A stretch of DNA of 64,000 nt, taken from contig CAYJOR010000003.1 in the NCBI GenBank assembly GCA_964371865.1, positions 43,343 to 107,342 on the forward strand, given 5' to 3'. Shown here one piece after another: positions 55,420 through 62,806 of the stretch. The position numbers were made by a program, and so were the translations under genes. The notes beneath the pieces are model-generated. The model was not told where the DNA came from, searched no databases, and worked only from the letters and a program-made list of their open reading frames with translations. Source of the stretch: CAYJAZ01 sp964371865 (GTDB lineage Bacteria; Desulfobacterota; Desulfovibrionia; Desulfovibrionales; Desulfovibrionaceae). Position 1 is the stretch's first letter, and the number at the start of each line of letters is the position of its first letter.

Positions 55420-56007
55420 GTGAAAGAAAACTTTCCTAAACAAAATACGCAACATCCCCTTACTTCTAAAGAAATGTATGAGGCTGTTCTTCAAAATAAT
55501 GAAAGTTATGATAGTGTATTTTTTTATGCAGTTAAATCTACAGGAATTTATTGTCGCCCTTCTTGTAAATCTAAAGCTCCAAAAGTTGAAAATACGGAAT
55601 TTTTCAAAAGTGCTGAAGACGCGCTTTTAGCAGGGTATCGTCCATGTAAAAGATGCCGTAGCGACTTACTAGATTATAAACCAATGAAAGATATAGCAGT
55701 GAAATTGAAAAACCTTATTGATTCAATGTATTATGAAATCAATGAGCTTCATAGTGAAATGGAGAAGATTCCTTTATCGAACAAAAGAATGGTTGAGCTA
55801 TTTAAAGAAGAATATGGAATAACTCCAAGTTCTTATGTCAATGATCTACGCCTCAAAGAAGCAAAAAGACTACTTGAAGAAAGCAATGTTGAAATTATAG
55901 ATATTGCTTTTGCTGTTGGTTTTGGGAGTTTATCTACATTTTACAGATTTTTTACAGAAAGAACAAATATGTCACCTGCGGCATATAGAAAAGGGAAAAA
56001 CAAATGA
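55420..56007 (+). CDS. Ada-type regulator (AdaA-like: methyl-sensor domain plus AraC HTH)
   Basis: 195 aa from a GTG. N-terminal Ada Zn-binding methyl-acceptor domain: FFYAVKSTGIYCRPSCKSK, then RPCKRC, giving the four metal cysteines of which the first accepts methyl from phosphotriesters. C-terminal AraC helix-turn-helix (about 100-190) with IIDIAFAVGFGSLSTFYRFF. The methylguanine methyltransferase domain of full Ada is absent. Methylation of the cysteine turns it into an activator; the operon containing alkD and the ABM gene is the likely target. Confidence 0.92.
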   Translation: MKENFPKQNTQHPLTSKEMYEAVLQNNESYDSVFFYAVKSTGIYCRPSCKSKAPKVENTEFFKSAEDALLAGYRPCKRCRSDLLDYKPMKDIAVKLKNLIDSMYYEINELHSEMEKIPLSNKRMVELFKEEYGITPSSYVNDLRLKEAKRLLEESNVEIIDIAFAVGFGSLSTFYRFFTERTNMSPAAYRKGKNK

Positions 56008-56354
56008 AATATATAGTATTATTTGAAGTAACACCAACAAAAGAAGGTAAAACTAAATACCTAGAGCTTGCCGCAAGCTTGAAAGAAATCTTACCAAGCG
56101 TTGAAGGCTTTATTCATGCTGAGCGTTTTCAAAGCTTGGCTGATGAAAACAAGATTTTATCCTTAAATGTGTGGGAAAGCGAAGAAGCTATGGAAAATTG
56201 GCGCAATATGACTGAGCATAGAATGAGTCAATTTGAAGGGAAAAACAAGCTTTTTGAAAGCTATAAAATATCTGTGGTGCAAGTTATCAGAGAATATGCA
56301 GATACAGAAAGAGAAAATGCTCCACAAGATTCCAATGATTATTTTGCAAAATAG
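56004..56354 (+). CDS. ABM-domain protein 2
   Basis: 116 aa paralogue of 53567-53920, with an ATGA overlap of four bases with the Ada-like gene, so it is translationally coupled. Same order of strands and helices, with LFEVTPTKEGK, GFIHAERFQS, LSLNVWESEEAMENWRN and a shared tail APQDSNDYFAK. The coupling to an alkylation sensor suggests these ABM proteins belong to the damage response, perhaps degrading an alkylated or quinone-like compound. Confidence 0.8.
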   Translation: MKYIVLFEVTPTKEGKTKYLELAASLKEILPSVEGFIHAERFQSLADENKILSLNVWESEEAMENWRNMTEHRMSQFEGKNKLFESYKISVVQVIREYADTERENAPQDSNDYFAK

Positions 56355-56458
56355 TTTTTTAACGAAACATCAAAAAATATATTTTCTTACACTAAAATTT
56401 TCTTGCAATAAGGTTACAAACATTGTATCACACGTTTAAATTTTACTAAAGGTTTTTT

Positions 56459-57535
56459 ATGCATTACTTAGAAAAATATGGAATAAGTGAGAAATTCCTT
56501 GCTTTTGCAAAGCAATTTCCAAGTTTAGAATTAGCAAGAGTTGTTGCTCAATATAAGGGAATATATCGAATCGCTTGCGAACGTGGCGAAACGCTTGCAG
56601 AAATTTCAGGCAAATTCAGCTTTGAAGCAAGTGAACTCACGGATTATCCTGCCGTCGGCGATTATGTGATGGTGCAAAACGATAATAATGCAGAACGAGC
56701 AATTATACATCATGTTCTTCCTCGCAAAAGCGTATTTCAAAGATCTGCTGTTGGAGTAAGTAATCAATCTCAAATAGTTGCAGCAAATATTGATATTGTG
56801 TTTTTGTGCATGTCTTTGAATAATAACTTCAACTTGAATAGATTAGAGCGATATATTTCAATAGCTTGGGATAGCGGAGCAACACCGATTATTCTTTTGA
56901 CAAAATCAGATTTGGCAGGCGACAAGCTTCAGGAACTCATTCAGCAAGTTGAAAATATTGCTCTTTATACTGATATTATTACGCTTTCCATGTTTGATGA
57001 TGATATTCAGGCAAAGTTCGCTCCATTTATAAAGGAGGGGATTACTGCCGCTTTTATTGGTTCGTCAGGCGTGGGAAAATCTACTCTTATCAATAAACTT
57101 TTAGGAAATGACACCATAGCCACGCAAGAAATCAGTTTTGACGATAAAGGAAAACACACTACCACAGGGCGAGAAATTTTCTTGCTTGAATCGGGTGGCG
57201 TGCTTGTCGACACTGCAGGAATGCGTGAAATCGGCGTAGATAGTGCTGATTTATCATCTTCATTTGCTGATATTGAAGAGATTGCCGAAAATTGTAAATT
57301 CAAAGATTGCACACATAATTCAGAACCGAATTGTGCAGTGAGAAAAGCGATTGAAGACGGAATAATCAGTCAAAGAAGATTTGACAACTATCTCAAAATA
57401 TTACATGAAAATTCTTATGAGGGACTTTCTGCAAAAGAAAGGGAAGAAGTAAAACTCAATCGAATGTTCAGTGAAGTAGGCGGTATGAAAAATAGTCGTA
57501 ATGCCATACGGGAAAAACAAAAAAAGAGGCACTAA
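56459..57535 (+). CDS. rsgA: Ribosome small subunit-dependent GTPase RsgA
   Basis: 358 aa. An N-terminal OB domain is followed by a circularly permuted GTPase: G4 TKSD comes before G1 GSSGVGKST and G3 DTAGMRE. The C-terminal zinc finger is CKFKDCTHNSEPNC. RsgA tests late 30S subunits and releases RbfA. AAAGG precedes the ATG. It is about 105 bases downstream of the second ABM gene, so it may or may not be in that operon. It is slightly longer than usual at the N-terminus. Confidence 0.95.
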   Translation: MHYLEKYGISEKFLAFAKQFPSLELARVVAQYKGIYRIACERGETLAEISGKFSFEASELTDYPAVGDYVMVQNDNNAERAIIHHVLPRKSVFQRSAVGVSNQSQIVAANIDIVFLCMSLNNNFNLNRLERYISIAWDSGATPIILLTKSDLAGDKLQELIQQVENIALYTDIITLSMFDDDIQAKFAPFIKEGITAAFIGSSGVGKSTLINKLLGNDTIATQEISFDDKGKHTTTGREIFLLESGGVLVDTAGMREIGVDSADLSSSFADIEEIAENCKFKDCTHNSEPNCAVRKAIEDGIISQRRFDNYLKILHENSYEGLSAKEREEVKLNRMFSEVGGMKNSRNAIREKQKKRH

Positions 57536-57644
57536 GCTATGGAAAAATATTTTTTTGAAGCTTTTGAAAAAACGGACTTGCCCCTGTCTTTGGTTAAGAG
57601 CCCCAATTAGTGAACAAAAAAGCATAGTTTTTTGAATGTAAAAG

Positions 57645-57677
57645 AGGGTAGCTATTTTCATAACTACCCTTTATTTT
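57645..57677 (+). terminator. Rho-independent terminator after rsgA
   Basis: AGGGTAG and CTACCCT arms with a 12-nt loop followed by TTTATTTTT. Confidence 0.8.
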
Positions 57678-57689
57678 TGTATTTTTGAA

Positions 57690-57738
57690 TGGTATCAGGG
57701 GCGAGACTCGAACTCGCAAGACCGTGAAGTCGGCGGAT
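57690..57738 (-). tRNA. Truncated 3' half of a class II tRNA (Leu-like)
   Basis: On the minus strand the sequence runs AATCCGCC (3' side of an anticodon stem), variable arm GACTTCACGGTC, T arm GCGAGTTCGAGTCTCGC, then CCCTGATACCA. This is the 3' half of a tRNA with encoded CCA. The expected D arm and 5' acceptor strand (ATCAGGG) are absent upstream on that strand, so it is not functional. Such 3' fragments are typical attachment-site duplications left by integrases. Leu is favoured over Ser from the anticodon-stem sequence. Confidence 0.7.
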
Positions 57739-57779
57739 TCATTAATTTACACATATCCGCCGTAAAAATAGAATATATC

Positions 57780-57989
57780 GTGGCTGTAAAATGGATAAAA
57801 ACAAAGTTCGATATGAACAGGAATGGTCTTATGATACGTAGGTGTGATGGACCTGAAAAAATGCAAGAACAAATGCAAAAGGTTTATAATCAAATCTCAT
57901 ATTTAGCGAAATCTAATACTAAATGTAATGGCAAAGATGGCTTACGCAACTTTGGGATGAGTAGAATCCCTAAAAACAATAACAATTAA
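57780..57989 (+). CDS. Small hypothetical ORF (doubtful)
   Basis: 69 aa from a GTG, basic and Asn/Lys/Met-rich, with no ribosome site and no recognised motif. It lies between the truncated tRNA and the CutC-like gene. It could be a relic of the island's integration module. Real expression is doubtful. Confidence 0.25.
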   Translation: MAVKWIKTKFDMNRNGLMIRRCDGPEKMQEQMQKVYNQISYLAKSNTKCNGKDGLRNFGMSRIPKNNNN

Positions 57990-58267
57990 ACTATCAACAA
58001 TCATAACAATATGTTGAAATCCAAAAAGAGTAAAGATAGCGTGTAACAACCTGTCCTTGAATTACACTTATAGTCATATGTTTTCTTAGCTATTTTACTT
58101 ATAATTAAGTAATTTACTAAACTTATAAAGAAATTTAAATGATTTTTATTAGAAGACAAACTTTGTACACAAGTATAACATACTGTTTTTATAAAGCAAA
58201 TACATAATGCTTTTTTAGTTGTTTATAATTCAGCTTTTTTATTTTTTTTACTTGACATTATACCTTA

Positions 58268-58309
58268 GTGTATCTCGTACAATTATTCATAATTATGTGT
58301 TTGATACAC
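58268..58309 (+). promoter_or_regulatory. Promoter/operator candidate upstream of the CutC-like gene
   Basis: TTGACA at 58252-58257 with TACAAT at 58278 (20-nt spacer) is a weak promoter. An inverted repeat, GTGTATC (58268-58274) and GATACAC (58303-58309), brackets the likely start of transcription and could bind a regulator. The region 57990-58385 holds no gene. Confidence 0.4.
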
Positions 58310-58385
58310 ACACGCTTAATAACTCTGAATTAATAATATATAAACTGATGAGTTAAAAGTATCAACATTATAGCGAGGTAATTTC

Positions 58386-60998
58386 ATGAGTAACAGCCTA
58401 ATTTGTCTTGAAAACATTGATGCGCACATCTGTTTGAAAACAAATAAAGTATATCTTGACAGTGGTAAAACTATAACTCCAGCAGCAAGAGATGAGCTTA
58501 TTGCTAGAAAAATCGAAATTGTTTATGGATCTCCTCCAAAACATGAAGATACTGTCATACAAGAGACAAATCATCTACCTAAAAAATCAATTCAAAAGGA
58601 TGCATGGCAAATAGATAGGCTCCCTGAACGCATTCAACGTTTAAAAGATGCATATTTAAATGTAAAGCCAAGTCTTGTAATTAATAGAGCAAAAGCTTTT
58701 ACTGAGATAACGAAAAAATTTCAAGGCCTTTCTCCTATACTAGTAAGAGCTATGGCATTTAGAAAAGCGTGCGAAGATGGACCTCTATTGATTCAACCAG
58801 ATGAATTGATTATTGGTCACCCTAATGGCAAGGCAAGAGCGGGATCATTTTCTCCTGATATTTCGTGGCGCTGGCTTGCAGAAGAGCTAGATACAATCGA
58901 AAGTCGTGCTCAAGATCCATATGAGATGACTTTGGAAGATAAAGAGACTTTGCGTCGAGAAATTTTCCCTTTTTGGCAAAATCGCTCTGTTGATGAAATA
59001 TGTGAAAAAAGATTCAGAGATGCCGGAATTTGGGAGTTTTCTTCAGAAGCCATGGTGGCTGATTTATCTTATCATCACACCAGTGGAGGCGGAGATACAA
59101 GCCCTGGTTACGATATAATTCTTTTTACTAAAGGGTTTTTAGGAATTAAAGCTGAAGCTGAAGCAAATTTAGCAAAATTATCTCTTCTATCGGAAGAAGA
59201 TATGGATAAAGCTAATTTCTATAAGGCTGCAATACAAACGTGTGAAGGTGTTATGACCTATTCAAATCGTTTGTCAAACTATGCTGCAACCTTGGCACAA
59301 CAAGAGAAAAATCCAAAACGTAAAGCTGAACTTGAAAAAATCTCTGCCATTGCCGCTAGAGTACCAGCTCATCCACCACAAAATTTCCATGAAGCGTTAC
59401 AAGCATTATGGACAACACAATCTTTATTTGCTTTAGAAGAAAATCAAGCAAGTGTTTCGTTGGGACGTGTTGATCAATATATGTTTCCTCTTTATGATGC
59501 CGATATTAAATCTGGCAGACTAACTCAAGATGAAGCCTTTGAACTTATGGCTTCTTTTATAATAAAATGCTCCGAATATATATGGCTTGTTCCAACTGCA
59601 ACGGCTGAATTTTACGCAGGATATATGCCTTTTATGAATTTAACAGTTGGCGGACAGAAAAGACTTGGAGGCGATGCAACAAATGATCTAACATATCTAA
59701 TTATGGATGCAGTAAGGTTAGTTGGGGTCTATCAACCTTCTTTGACATGTAGAGTTCATAATTTTTCTCCAGATAAATATCTAAAAAAAATGATGGATGT
59801 ACTTAAGGCAGGATTTGGTATGCCGGCAATCTTTTTTGACGATGCCCATATCAAGATGATGCTACGTAAAGGTTATAGTTATGATGATGCGAGAGATTAT
59901 AACGTAATGGGTTGCGTAGAGCCACAAAAATCCGGCAGAACTTATCAATGGACAAGTGGTGCATTAGCTCAATGGCCAATTACAATCGAGCTTGTCTTTA
60001 ACCGTGGTATTGTTAAATGGCATGGAACAAAACAAGGCCTTGATACAGGACCTCTTGAACAATTTACAACGTATGAACTTTTTGACGAAGCAGTAAAGAA
60101 ACAATTACATAATATTCAACAAATAGCTGCCAGAGGAACAATAATAAATGAAATTTTAGTGCGTGATACTGTTCCTAAACCTTACATGTCTTTACTAGTT
60201 GAAGGTTGTATGGAATCTGGCAAAGATGTTACTTCTGGCGGAGCTTTCCTTTATGAAGGCCCAGGACACATTTATGGAGGCCTTGCAACCTATGTTGACT
60301 CCATGGCTGCAATCAAGAAGCTTGTTTATGAGGAAAGAAAGTACACTCTAAATCAACTCAAACAAGCTATAGATGCTAATTGGATTGGCTATGAAAAGAT
60401 TCGTCAAGACTGTATTTCTGCACCCAAATTTGGTAATGACGATGATTTTGTAGATGAGATTGCAAAAGATATTTTACACTATACTGAAACAATTCATAAT
60501 GAAACCAAATCACTCTATGCACGCATGATTCATGGAACTTTGGCGATGTCGTTCAATACTCCACTAGGAAAGCTCACAGCAGCTTCTCCTGATGGGCGAG
60601 TCGAAGGAGCACCTCTTTCTGATGGGATGAGTCCAACACAAGGAGCAGACATTAAAGGACCCACAGCGATTATTAAATCTGCAAGTAAACTAAATGTAGA
60701 AAATATGAGCTTAGGCATGACGCATAACTTTAAATTGCTTAAAGGAACACTAGATACACAAGAAAGTCAAAATAACTTTATGTATTTACTTCGCACAGCA
60801 TCTATGTTAGGACTTGCTCAGATGCAATTTAATTATGTTGATGATGCTGTTTTACTTGATGCGCAAAAAAATCCAGAAAAGCACCGAGGTCTTATTGTGC
60901 GAGTAGCAGGATATAGTGCTTTTTTTGCAGAACTATGTAAAGATGTACAAGATGAGATTATCAGTCGAACGCTAATAAAGGACATCCAAACTTTCTAG
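58386..60998 (+). CDS. cutC: CutC-type glycyl radical enzyme (choline trimethylamine-lyase-like)
   Basis: 870 aa pyruvate formate-lyase-family enzyme. The thiyl site is GCVEPQ (Cys510, Glu512) and the glycyl radical loop RVAGYSA (Gly842). By the numbering I recall for D. alaskensis CutC (offset 21), Tyr208, Asp216, Cys489, Glu491, Thr502, Phe395 and Gly821 are all present (Tyr229, Asp237, Cys510, Glu512, Thr523, Phe416, Gly842), but Tyr506 is replaced by Leu527. An N-terminal extension (1-50) has ITPAARDELIARKIEIVYG. The activating enzyme CutD and microcompartment genes are absent nearby. A strong terminator follows, so it is transcribed alone. Confidence 0.82.
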   Translation: MSNSLICLENIDAHICLKTNKVYLDSGKTITPAARDELIARKIEIVYGSPPKHEDTVIQETNHLPKKSIQKDAWQIDRLPERIQRLKDAYLNVKPSLVINRAKAFTEITKKFQGLSPILVRAMAFRKACEDGPLLIQPDELIIGHPNGKARAGSFSPDISWRWLAEELDTIESRAQDPYEMTLEDKETLRREIFPFWQNRSVDEICEKRFRDAGIWEFSSEAMVADLSYHHTSGGGDTSPGYDIILFTKGFLGIKAEAEANLAKLSLLSEEDMDKANFYKAAIQTCEGVMTYSNRLSNYAATLAQQEKNPKRKAELEKISAIAARVPAHPPQNFHEALQALWTTQSLFALEENQASVSLGRVDQYMFPLYDADIKSGRLTQDEAFELMASFIIKCSEYIWLVPTATAEFYAGYMPFMNLTVGGQKRLGGDATNDLTYLIMDAVRLVGVYQPSLTCRVHNFSPDKYLKKMMDVLKAGFGMPAIFFDDAHIKMMLRKGYSYDDARDYNVMGCVEPQKSGRTYQWTSGALAQWPITIELVFNRGIVKWHGTKQGLDTGPLEQFTTYELFDEAVKKQLHNIQQIAARGTIINEILVRDTVPKPYMSLLVEGCMESGKDVTSGGAFLYEGPGHIYGGLATYVDSMAAIKKLVYEERKYTLNQLKQAIDANWIGYEKIRQDCISAPKFGNDDDFVDEIAKDILHYTETIHNETKSLYARMIHGTLAMSFNTPLGKLTAASPDGRVEGAPLSDGMSPTQGADIKGPTAIIKSASKLNVENMSLGMTHNFKLLKGTLDTQESQNNFMYLLRTASMLGLAQMQFNYVDDAVLLDAQKNPEKHRGLIVRVAGYSAFFAELCKDVQDEIISRTLIKDIQTF

Positions 60999-61023
60999 GG
61001 TGTGCTTCTAAACACATATTTTG

Positions 61024-61059
61024 AAGCCCTCTGTGTGAGATGATTTACATAGAGGGCTT
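61024..61059 (+). terminator. Rho-independent terminator after the CutC-like gene
   Basis: AAGCCCTCTGTG and CATAGAGGGCTT arms around a 12-nt loop. An R1 terminus (60996-61012) lies between the stop and this hairpin. Confidence 0.8.
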
Positions 61060-61125
61060 ACTTGGAATTTCAGTTTACTTTATATTAAAAATTTATATAA
61101 TTGATTTGTGTAGCAAGGATTTTTT

Positions 61126-61767
61126 ATGCTCGAGAAAAAAATGTATTCAATAAAAGAAGCTTCGGAAATTTGTAATATCCCATCGAAGACATTAAGGTAT
61201 TATGATAAGTTAGGTCTTCTTGAATCAAAAAGAAATGAGTATAACAACTATAGAGTTTATAGTAATGAAGAATTATTGCTTATACCTCTTATCAAGTATT
61301 ATAAACAGATGGGATTTACGCTAAAATCAATCAGAAAATTAATAAATAAAGACAATTCAGGTTGTGATACAATCAAAAATATATTTTTAGATAAAATTAA
61401 TCATATCAAAGTCGAAATTGAAGAATTGAAAAAACAAGAACAATTTTCTAGTGACTGGTATAATTTGATTGTTGAGGCAGAAGAAGCTCGAAAAAAAAAT
61501 ATTGACAATGTTTCGGTGAAGTGGATTTCACCTGTTAGCATGCTATATAAAAAACAAATATTTACAAATGATATGAAAGCTGCAATTATTAATATTGAAT
61601 GGATGAACTACCTTTCAGAAATCAACCATGAGATAAGTGGCGAAATAACATTACAATTTTCTTCAATTAAAGATAGGCTCAATAATAAAGAACAAGAGGC
61701 TGCAATCTTACAACGTCATATTTTTTCATCATCAGAAACAAAACCCTCAGAAACTTCAAAACCGTAA
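61126..61767 (+). CDS. MerR-family regulator with 3' end replaced by IS256 sequence
   Basis: 213 aa. N-terminal MerR winged helix (MYSIKEASEICNIPSKTLRYYDKLGLL), then the dimerisation helix and a C-terminal effector-like region. The last roughly 12 residues (after about HIFSSS) are encoded by the antisense strand of an IS256-family transposase fragment, so the native C-terminus is lost. AAGGA precedes the ATG. It lies next to the CutC-like gene and may have controlled it. The DNA-binding domain is intact; effector response may not be. Confidence 0.8.
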   Translation: MLEKKMYSIKEASEICNIPSKTLRYYDKLGLLESKRNEYNNYRVYSNEELLLIPLIKYYKQMGFTLKSIRKLINKDNSGCDTIKNIFLDKINHIKVEIEELKKQEQFSSDWYNLIVEAEEARKKNIDNVSVKWISPVSMLYKKQIFTNDMKAAIINIEWMNYLSEINHEISGEITLQFSSIKDRLNNKEQEAAILQRHIFSSSETKPSETSKP

Positions 61768-62183
61768 ATATCTTCTATGATATCTGATATTTGCCTTGTG
61801 GTCATACCTTTTGCATACATAGAAATGATTTTCTGGTCAATGTCACTTATATCTTTTTGTCGCTTTTTTACAACTTTAGGCTCAAAAGTAGACTTTCTAT
61901 CTTGTGGAACTTCTATTTCCATAACTCCTAAGCTGCTCATAACTTGCTTAGATTTATATCCATTTCTTGAATCTTCGCTCTGAGAACGCTCAGATTTTTC
62001 ATAGCCAAGATGATCACTCATCTCAGCTTCCATCATATCTTTTAGAGTGTCACCAAGTAACTCTTTTAGGGCGTCTTGAATATCTTTGGCTGAATTAATA
62101 TCAAACTCTTCAATGAGTTGGCGGACAATATTCTTCCTGCCTTCACTCATCGGACTTCTGCGTGTTTTTCGTTTTTCAGACAT
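61716..62183 (-). pseudogene. IS256-family transposase, N-terminal fragment
   Basis: 155 aa from the ATG with GGAG seven bases upstream (MSEKRKTRRSP). It has the family N-terminus with EMSDHLGYEKSER and DSRNGYK, then IISMYAKGMTTRQISDI and EDIYGFEVSEGFVS. An intact IS256 transposase is about 400 aa with the DDE residues further on. The break after EGFVS removes the whole catalytic domain. Confidence 0.9.
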
Positions 62184-62250
62184 AAAATTCTCCTGTGCTT
62201 TTTTGTAGCACAGGAGATTCAAAAACTCAATTTACAGACTTTATTTCACA
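61730..62250 (-). mobile_element. Truncated IS256-family insertion sequence
   Basis: Carries the transposase fragment, and at its upstream side a hairpin (62190-62216, CTCCTGTGCT and AGCACAGGAG) that can block outside transcription. An end-like TCAATTTACAGAC follows near 62228. The other end and the catalytic half are missing. Boundaries are approximate. It separates the MerR gene from the rdhB remnant. Confidence 0.75.
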
Positions 62251-62283
62251 GGCTCTTTTGGGTATGTTCTTACAGGCTTTATT

Positions 62284-62538
62284 ATGGGCGGCGGTTTAGC
62301 TTGCTTTCTTTACTGGGTGAAGAAAAATGCTGTTAAAGTAAAAGCTTTTGAATGGATACTAATTGTATTAATCGCGCTTGGTTTTATGTTTATGGCACAA
62401 ACTTTCATTGCTTCTTTTGAAGAATTAGTATCACGTGCTGCATGGTTAACCCTCGTGTTTATGGGGTTGCCAATAATTATTATGCTTGTAATTGTAAGCC
62501 GTTCTATTAGAAAGAGATTAGGGTATGTTTCTAAATGA
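62284..62538 (+). pseudogene. rdhB: Reductive dehalogenase membrane-anchor (RdhB-like) remnant
   Basis: 84 aa with three membrane segments: MGGGLACFLYWVKKN, then FEWILIVLIALGFMFMAQTF, then RAAWLTLVFMGLPIIIM. The line ASFEELVSRAAWL and GLP match the RdhB anchor family, as I recall it from Dehalococcoides. The usual start would lie a few residues earlier, but no start codon exists there, next to the IS end. The final codons LGYVSK and the stop are formed by an R1 repeat terminus. No rdhA gene is in the window. Confidence 0.7.
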
Positions 62539-62742
62539 ATTCTTTTGATTTTTGATGGTTAGATATAGCTAGATGGATTAATGTAATAAAAAACTGCTAC
62601 TTCACAATCAGACTTATTAACAAACTACAGCGTCAAAGTGATCTTTTATTCGAGTTATGTATGTTTTTAATACACGCCTCTCATAAAAAATCACTTTTCC
62701 TTGTCAAAAAACAAAGTTTCTTAATTTAGAAACACACCCTAG
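62519..62742. repeat. R1 element, longest copy
   Basis: About 224 bp from TTAGGGTATGTTTCTAAAT to AATTTAGAAACACACCCT. The interior carries TTCGAGTTATGTATGTTTTT, AATACACGC and CTCATAAAAAATCAC as in the copies at 39745 and 52712. It fills the gap between the rdhB remnant and the regulator. Confidence 0.75.
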
Positions 62743-62806
62743 ATATATAGTTATAGTGTTTTGTAAAAATCTATGTGGGTATAGAAAGAAAATTCTGTAC
62801 CCATTT

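Noticed and set aside
57780..57989. An alternative short frame starting at the internal ATG near 57790
   Set aside because: It encodes only about 16 residues before a stop and adds no recognisable domain.
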